From: Elmis aenea
Taxonomy: Eukaryota > Arthropoda > Insecta > Coleoptera > Elmidae
Assembly (NCBI GenBank): GCA_947652605.1
Contig: OX393577.1
Span: 55,824,108 to 55,888,107 of the forward strand
Length of the DNA: 64,000 bases
Reading direction: 5' to 3'
Part shown: one piece after another, positions 57,230 through 64,000 of the stretch
Position numbering within the stretch: position 1 is the stretch's first letter
Layout of the letters: each line of letters opens with the position of its first letter
Program-made: the position numbers and the translations under genes
The notes under the pieces: model-generated
What the model was told of the DNA's origin: nothing
Seen by the model: the letters and a program-made list of their open reading frames with translations, nothing else
The model's database searches: none

Positions 57230-58411
57230 CAGGGTGGCCTATTTTCAATGCCCATACAGGGTATCTCGGTTATTATCAGAGATATAAAAAAACTAAGTAC
57301 GTAGTCTCAATTTCTTTTTTCGAGAGAAATTCATTGCCGTAAACAGATTTTTGATATCTTTTTTAATTTTCGAAATATAACCAAAAACCAATTTTTCGGG
57401 TATTAAAAAAGACATCAAAAATGTTAAATATCTCGCTTAAACGAAAAGATACAGAAAAACATTCAAGACATTTTGGGAATGGTTTTTTGTCCTTAATAAG
57501 ATAGCGATGTTCAATTGTTTTTTACTCATATTAATACCGATATATTACACCTAACTTTCTTATTTTAAATGGCAACCATAAGCAAATTATATATTTTTGA
57601 AAAGTGCAAAAAATAAGCTTTCGATTCATGTCAAAGCCAGCTATGGGTGCCATTTAAAATAAGAAAGCTAGGTGTAATATATCAATATTTGTATGAGTAA
57701 AAAAAATTGAATATCGCTATCTTATTAAGGACTAAAAACCGTGCCAAAAATGTTGTTAAAGTTTTTCTCTATCTTTTCGTTTAAGCGAGATATTTAACAT
57801 TTTTGATGTCTTTTTTAATACTCGAATTATAACCAACACCATTTTTGACACTTTTCAAAAATGTTAAATATCTCGCTTAAACGAAAAGATAGAAAAAAAC
57901 TTTAGCATGGTTTTGTGCTTAATAAGATAGTGATGTTCAATTGTTTTTTACTCATACGAATACCTACCGATATATTACACCTAACTTTCTTATTTTAAAT
58001 GGCAACCATAGTTGGCTGTGACATGAATTGAAAGCTTATTTTTTGCGATTTTCAAAAATACATAATCTGCTTATGATTGCCATTTAAAATAAGAAAGTTA
58101 GGTGTAATATATCTGTATTGATATGAGTAAAAAAAATTGAACATCACTTTCTTATTAAGCACAAAAAATCATGCCAAAAATGTCTGTAAAGTTTTTTTCT
58201 ATCTTTTCGTTTAAGCGAGATATTTAACATTTTTGAAAATTGCCAAAAATCGGTTTTTTGCTGTTTCGAAAATTAATAAAGATATCAAAAAAATCTGTTT
58301 ACGGCAATCAATTCCTCTCGAAAAAAGGAATCGAAACTATGTACTTGGTTTTTTTCTATCTCTGATGATAACCGAGATACCCTGTATGGGCATCGAAAAT
58401 GGCCCACCCTG
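57230..58411. mobile_element. Foldback element with nested palindromes, about 1.2 kb
   Basis: CAGGGTGGCCTATTTTCAAT at the left and GAAAATGGCCCACCCTG at the right, flanked by GTA/TAC. The arms contain TACAGGGTATCTCGGTTATT and its inverse. Inside, the block TACACCTAACTTTCTTATTT occurs four times in alternating orientation (57545, 57655, 57975, 58085), giving palindromes within the large palindrome. In the intron after exon 56861-56953. No coding potential. Confidence 0.9.
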
Positions 58412-60882
58412 TACGTATACTAATATTTATTGTGCCTTGGTTTTAGAGAATTTAACATTTTAAATTATTTGAAAACATCAAGCAACTTATACTTTCATAT
58501 TAAATTATGAAACAAGAAATAACTTTTACTTTAATAAAAAAAGTTAGGTACTATTAATTTTTTAAATAAATAAAAGGTAAATGGAATAGATATTTTATTT
58601 AATTTAAATCAGTTTTATTCTGGAACACAATAACATTTGTTGTATTAGCATTTTTTGGAATAGTTACAAAACTAGAACTATACTTTTACAAAAAATAAAA
58701 TAGATAAAAAATTATTTATTTATGTTCATGATCATCAACTTAAAAATTAAGCCGTTTTAAGAATTCACGCATTCTGACTCAACAAGTCGATTTGCCAAAT
58801 TACATTGTCGTATTAAGAATACCTGTGGAGTTATTTAGGTAATTTTGTAAGTATTTAAGTACTTCATTACACTTACAGCTTTGTGGCTGATACCTAAGGT
58901 CCGAGATGCGTTTGCTTATAACAACTTGTTTAAATAATATGCAAATTTTAAGCAGCCGTTGTATCTGGTTTGTTATGTCAATTCTGTAATGTTATCTATT
59001 TTGGAAATAAAATTAAATAAACATAAAGTACTGACCATAATACACTAAGGTGACTAAGATATGTGTCATTTGTTTATTTGATACTTGTATGTATGCATTT
59101 ATTAATGATATTAAATTCTTGTTTATATTCTTTAGCTGTGAGACTTGCCATCTTTGTATATTAGCGCTAGACTGAATTGAAAATTAATTATTGTGTTGGC
59201 CTAATATAATGTTTACATTGTTTTTGATAGTATTGTAGTGTTGTGTTTAAAAAATCGTTTAGTTATGGCTTCTGTTGTCACTCAAATTATCTTAGTGCGA
59301 CTCAGTTATGAAAATGGTAAAAAAGTTTTACTTACTTTACTTCGTAAGAAAAATTATTGAGGAGAAACTATTCTATGTTACTATATCATCTTCTGTTTAA
59401 GAAACAATGGCAATGAAGTAGTTTTTTCGTACTTAATTTTATAATTTTGATCAAAAAATAGTATACTGTAAACAAATTTCGTATTTACTGTGATTTTAAC
59501 GGAAACATTTTTCAAAAATATATTGTAATTGGTTCAGATTTTTAAAATTAAAATGATTTCTAAGTAACATATATCTTCTAGTGTATGAAGATGTAAATAT
59601 ATGATAAAGTGTATTTGTTTAACTAAAATGGAATCAAAAAATTCATGACTTTTGTATAGTGAAGAAAACACAGTATAGTGAAAACAACAAATGCAAGTTA
59701 TTTTTGTGTACTTACTGTTTGCATTCTTTACAATTAGTGTTACTACAGAGATGGCATCTTTAAATTTATTTATTGAGTTTATTTCCTTGCTTCAGAAATT
59801 AAAATTTATTATTTGACAAATACTCAAAAATAGTTTCATTTATGTGAAAATAGAAACAATATTCCAAATTGTTGTGATACTTAAAAAGAACTTCAAGCAA
59901 CATTGTTTTAATAATTTTGCACTTAAATTTAATGTTGAAAATTAATATAAAGTTATTTGAAGAAATTTAATATTGAGATACAAGTCATTTAGAGGTATTG
60001 CCATCATCCCTAAACACGAAATTGACGAGAAAGATTATTTTACATATTTTTCATGCACATTAACAAAATATAAATTAATTTTGCTAAACATTAGTTATGG
60101 GCTTGCATTTTTGTTTTCGTAAGTTGTTGTTTAAAAATTAAAAGGGTACAAGATAGTGGTATATGTCACCTCATATTTATAATTCATTATCGAATACTGT
60201 ATCTGAAGTTCACCAACCTTATTAATTTTATATGTACTAATTAATACCTACTATCAAAGTGTATTACATACGAACTACTATCATTTTTGATAACTCTTGC
60301 ATAATTCCTGGGTTATCATATTCATATAAAACAACATTCTTGATCTTTTAAATGTTTTAATATATGCATTTGGGAAGTTAATGTATAATTTAATTCCTCT
60401 TAAGTTTTTTTAAGTTAATCTTATTGTGGCATTTAATTTTTTATTGCAAAACAGGTATTGTGTGTATTTAGTGAATTTTAATTTTGCTTAAATATGAATC
60501 TTCATTGAAGAAAGTTGTAGATTCTCTTATAATTGTTTTATGAAAGTGTTACTTAGTTTTACAAAAAAAAAAACTCGACCGGACAGTAAAGCATACATAC
60601 TAGTATCAAAAGCTGTTCACCTTTTTATTATATTATTTTAAATGTCATTTCCAATTTTAAATTATAATTAAGTTGTTTATTTTGATATTTTGTTGTGTGA
60701 ATTTTCAAGACAATTTTTACAGTACTTTAACTAAAACACAACGTGCTCTATTAGATGAGTCATTATATTGTTTTTTTTTGTAATCAGAAATTGCCTGTTT
60801 AGTTAAATAAATAGTTGCTATCTTATCATGACATAGTTTTTATGTTCGTTTGGTGCTCATCTCTGTTATTGATGTAATGTAG
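58412..60882. other. Intron sequence, no feature recognised
   Basis: AT-rich intron between the foldback and ankyrin exon 60883. I see no repeat, ORF or RNA gene that I can support. Confidence 0.5.
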
Positions 60883-61011
60883 GCGAAGACCCTGCACTTG
60901 ATCAACAGCAGTACAAATACATGACAGTGGATGACATGAAATCTTTGGGAGATGACTCAATGAGGTTGGACGTTACCAACGATGAGAGGAGTGACCATCG
61001 CAGTTCTATGG
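60883..61011 (+). CDS. Ank2: Ankyrin linker exon (QQYKYMTVDDMKSLGDDS)
   Basis: Residues 851-894, containing QQQYKYMTVDDMKSLGDDS and DVTNDERSDH. As I recall, this YKYxTVDxMKSLGDDS motif lies in the linker of insect ankyrins between the repeats and ZU5. The acceptor is ATGTAG and the donor GTAAGT. It begins with the second base of a codon and ends in phase 1. It lies 3.9 kb from the previous exon. Confidence 0.9.
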
Positions 61012-61107
61012 GTAAGTCTTTACCAGAATTATTAAAAATTTAGTGGTCTGTTGAAATAATTTTTAAATGTTATTAAAGCAACATTTTTACACTGGCTGAC
61101 AATAATC

Positions 61108-61180
61108 TACCGTGTTACATGGGTAACTTTGTTACTATAAGAGTTGGAGAATCAGTTAAATTTAGCAAAGTTTGGCAGTT
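61108..61180 (-). repeat. Foldback-type subterminal block
   Basis: Read on the minus strand, this carries TAAATTTAACTGATTC and CAACTCTTATAGTAACAAAG then TTACCCATGTAACACGG. The same block occurs at 10188-10250 and 4165-4236 on the plus strand. A decayed member of the CAGGGTG group. Confidence 0.45.
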
Positions 61181-61273
61181 AAAAAGAAATTGGGTGTTTA
61201 AAATAATAACCATTGTTGCCACGGCGAGCCATTGCGTTGTCATGCAACATAGCTCAACAGGTTAACGATGATA

Positions 61274-61610
61274 TTAAGGCCGAACATGACCAATTTGTTT
61301 TAACAAACACTTCTTAACGCCCAAGTAGAAGTTACCATTGACTGTATGACCCTCGGAAACAAATTTTGATAGCTCCACGCACTTTTTCGTTGTTATCATT
61401 AGTAATTCCCAGTTTCGAACGACCTGGACGATCATCGTCCTTAATGTCTTCCTGATCTCCCTCAAACCGTTAAAGCTTGAGTACGAGATAGACAATTACA
61501 GCCTTACACGTTTTGCATCAATTGATGAGTTTCGATTAATGTTTTATCAAGTTTAAAATGAAACCAAATGTTGGCTTGTTGTTCGAACGTCTTTTTTGAT
61601 CGTTGTACAA
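61274..61610 (-). pseudogene. Mariner transposase relic, internally deleted
   Basis: The minus strand reads WFHFKLDKTLIETHQLMQN near 61560, then CNCLSRTQAL and RFEGDQEDIKDDDRPGRSKL, then GITNDNNEKVRGAI in another frame, and finally KFVSEGHTVNGNFYLGVKKC. This combines the N-terminal HTH region (cf. FKLGKTATETHEML, DDPRPGR) with a catalytic-domain segment (cf. EFVPEGQTVN). The segment between them, including the first catalytic Asp, is missing. It lies in the intron before ankyrin exon 61810, antisense to the gene. Confidence 0.75.
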
Positions 61611-61809
61611 AATATACTGTCACTTTGGGCGCTATAACTCGGCTGCTAATGATCCAAATGGCATTAAATTTGGATAAAACATCAATGAATATGTATTTCT
61701 TGATGACAAAATTTTTGTATAGATGACGCTACTAGTTTTTTCTATTCTTAAAAAGTTCGGTTATTTTTTTGACAGACCTTGTATGCACTTTTAATGTTTT
61801 TTTTTTAAG

Positions 61810-61927
61810 CCCCATCACACGTCAGTGATGCGTACATTAGTGCTGCTCATGTTAGCCAATATTATACGGCAAATTCATACTCCACACCAGACAATATTGA
61901 CATAAATCGTCAGCCAATAACTGTAGG
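61810..61927 (+). CDS. Ank2: Ankyrin linker exon
   Basis: Residues 894-933. It begins APSHVSDAYISAAHVSQYY and ends RQPITVG. The acceptor is a T tract ending in AAG at 61809 and the donor is GTAAGT at 61928. It ends in phase 2. Reading past the donor gives an immediate TAA, so retaining this intron would truncate the protein before ZU5. It is assigned by frame, splice sites and Ser/Tyr-rich linker character. Confidence 0.82.
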
Positions 61928-63475
61928 GTAAGTGTCACTTTTACTGTTTCTTATAAATTTAGCGAGTAGTGATCCACTTTTACTGTAATAGTATTCAATT
62001 TTCCTAAACATGGATTTTTAAGGTCGGTGTTTTGCGCTTTTTATAGGAATTTGTTGATAGGCAATTTTATTTGTTTTATTTGTTGAATAATCCATGTGCT
62101 AAAGAATCAAATAAATTAATAGGAGAAATGTCTTGTCAATGTTAGTTTGCTCAAAAAATACCAGCTTATATGCAGCAGTGTGCTAAAATGTCCCCGTTTC
62201 AAGCTACATGTATGTTAAATATTTAATTGGAAGTAGTTGTAAATTTATATGATAATTAAGACTGTCTAGTGTACATAATTTTGGAATTTACATTTTTAAA
62301 TACCAAGAGAATAGTGGCTTAGGGTAAGAGTAAGTAGTTTTGGTTCGGTTAGGATAGATTGGGCTACGCACAATAGCCACTTCGAATGAGTTAACTGTTA
62401 ATGTGTAGTTGATGCTGTTTAAAATTTATTTTTATTTAAAAAAAAAGATTTTTTGTAACTATAAAGGAGGCTAATGTTCTTTATTATTTATAAATGTGCA
62501 GATTTTTTAAAAGCCACCAGTTATTTAAAAGGTGATTTTTACATGAAAAAATGATAGTAATCGACCACAAAACAAATTAACATTTTATCTTTTATAAGTT
62601 AAAAAATTGATTGCATTTATGGCACAAAATTTAAACAAAATATTCAAAATTTAGTTTTCTTATTTTTACAAAAATAAAAATTAATTTTATTATTTTTTAG
62701 TGAAAACTGTATATTTATACAGTAATACACAAATATTTATTTTCATTTGCTCCCAGAAATTTTTGTTTGTGGAATTCTTAAGTAAAAACAAATAGTAGAA
62801 ACAAAATTCAAATTACAAAAAAATTTAAAATATCCTGTTATAATAATATAAATCACCTCTTAACAATTTAAAAGGTAATGATACAGTTTTTAAGACTCTA
62901 GAAACAGATACCGTAATATGAAAAAAGTTGACTGTTAAGGTTACAGTCTTAATTATTATATTCTTGTTGTTTTTTGAGCATTGTAGTTAGTGTGTTGCTT
63001 ATATACAGTTGCGAGTGGTCCATGCTTGAATACTCTCTGAGACGACTAGGACCTGTGAGGCAGGGTTCGGGCCTTTGCAGAGAAAGGTACCCATTTATGG
63101 TACTAAGGTACCACTTATTGCACTGAATGCTGCACCACACTAACATCCAGTGTGCCATCTTTACTCTTGTCTATGTTTGGGTACATTAAACTAAATCACT
63201 AAATATTAAAGGGAATTTCAAGTGGATGATAATTACCATGTATAATACTTATATAAATATGTAAATTTATACAAATTTTTGTGTATATATTTTACTCATA
63301 CATACATTTTTCTGGACTTAAGTATGAATTTTTGGTTGCAGTAATTTGTAAATATATTTTAAGTGGGTTGTAAATAGAGTCCAATAAAATGCAGGTATGC
63401 TTACGATGTATTATAAATTTTTGGTTAGAACTAACTGCATTTTTTGTATGTTTTGGTTTTGTGTTGTGGCAACAG
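61928..63475. other. Intron sequence, no feature recognised
   Basis: AT-rich sequence after the last well-supported exon. Stretch 62990-63180 is less AT-rich but has no recognisable coding signal. Confidence 0.45.
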
Positions 63476-63493
63476 TATTCCAAGCTGGAAGAA
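63476..63493 (+). CDS. Ank2: Candidate 18-bp ankyrin micro-exon
   Basis: An 18-base segment lies between an acceptor (GTGGCAACAG) and a perfect donor (GTAAGT at 63494). Its length is a multiple of three, and in the phase carried over from 61927 it reads GIPSWK with no stop. It is included because of the donor and the compatible frame. Homology cannot be judged at this length, so it may be a chance pair of sites. Confidence 0.35.
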
Positions 63494-64000
63494 GTAAGTT
63501 TATTTTGAAATAGGTAAAATTATTTGTTTGTAATTAATGTAGAGTAGGTTTTATAATGCCTTTAACTCTATAACTAGCACTCATAATCATAAACTTGCAA
63601 TTAAGTACATTATTTTTTGAGTTTGTAGGAGCTAGTTGCGATTACAAAAATTATTTATGTACCAGTCCGTGTCATGACAAATATAGTAAAGGCAGAAGAG
63701 TTTTATGATAAAGTTAGATATATTGAAAATTAAAATAGGATAATAAAAATACATATGTGCCTTTTACATTGCAACTGAATTGCTTTACAACCAAAATTAA
63801 ATTATTCACTATTGATTTGCACAAAAGTAAATATAAAATAATTTATGTATGATGTAAGAAAGAAGTACTGTTAGATTTTTTTTGCTACACACAAAAATGA
63901 AAGTGCTAACTTTTTTTTTGAAACTGCAGTTGGTTATTTCTTTGTTGAGTTGTATAGAATAATTTTTAAGCTTGTTTATTACTTTTATTTAATGCTATTT

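Larger units (their letters stand above)
33452..63493 (+). other. Ank2: Ankyrin gene (Ank2-like): 24-repeat membrane-binding domain plus linker, both ends incomplete
   Basis: The spliced exons are 33452-33559, 39731-39863, 43811-43974, 47060-47215, 47314-47640, 48931-49368, 49580-49783, 49845-50135, 54008-54163, 55022-55318, 55613-55796, 56861-56953, 60883-61011, 61810-61927 and tentatively 63476-63493. They join in frame into about 933 residues (numbered here from the first visible codon). I count exactly 24 ankyrin repeats (residues 1 to about 780), each with the TPLHxAA-type core. After them comes the acidic motif [20 protein letters not shown], characteristic of ankyrins just after the repeats. 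Ankyrins tether membrane proteins such as channels, transporters and adhesion molecules to spectrin under the plasma membrane. The ZU5/UPA and death domains would lie beyond position 64000. The initiator exon was not found; the first visible exon starts mid-protein. The family is certain. The choice of Ank2 over Ank1 is inferred from the size of the introns and is less sure. Confidence 0.93.

Noticed and set aside
1..64000. CRISPR arrays, operons, riboswitches, tRNA or rRNA genes
   Set aside because: This is insect nuclear DNA; the tandem repeats present (69 bp, about 120 bp, hexamers) have no spacer pattern, and I saw no tRNA-like box A/box B arrangement. A tRNAscan run would settle the latter.

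Overview
The window is AT-rich insect nuclear DNA. It holds one long intron-rich gene on the plus strand and many transposon copies. The gene is an ankyrin (Ank2-like). Fourteen well-supported coding exons from 33452 to 61927, plus one tentative 18-bp exon at 63476-63493, encode about 933 residues: the complete 24-repeat ankyrin membrane-binding domain and the linker leading to the spectrin-binding (ZU5) module. The exons splice in frame with GT/AG sites, and many introns fall at the same place in successive ankyrin repeats. The initiator exon and everything from ZU5 onward are not visible. I see no prokaryotic features, no tRNA or rRNA gene and no CRISPR array. I infer an insect from the ankyrin sequence and the transposon types; the order is uncertain (a beetle is a guess).

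Layout: positions 1-33451 lie upstream of the first recognised exon and contain no host exon I can support. This part is either a very long 5' intron or intergenic DNA. It holds mariner/Tc1 transposase relics (228-573, 22074-22765, 28550-29190), LINE reverse-transcriptase fragments (11405-11640, 14640-15625, 20865-21140), a pogo-like HTH relic (10587-10769), a (GACTCC)-rich hAT MITE (15668-16001) and several foldback elements whose ends read CAGGGTG...CACCCTG between TA dinucleotides. Positions 33452-64000 are the ankyrin gene. Its introns carry a nearly full-length but dead hAT transposon (35753-38338), many short hAT MITEs with recognisable 8-bp target-site duplications, foldback elements of 1-2.3 kb, a 69-bp tandem array and a roughly 120-bp satellite.

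No new operon-like system is present. The most interesting signals are in the repeats. (1) A satellite array (45368-46379) is built from the same sequence as a 153-bp solo MITE at 52973-53125 and sits inside one arm of a foldback element. (2) A group of otherwise different foldback elements shares modular terminal and subterminal blocks; two have short ORFs at the loop that resemble the start of a transposase. (3) A 93-bp ankyrin exon (56861-56953) is flanked by introns of the same phase and could be a cassette exon. (4) At least eleven hAT-type insertions can be delimited exactly from their target-site duplications, and five of these carry TA at the centre.
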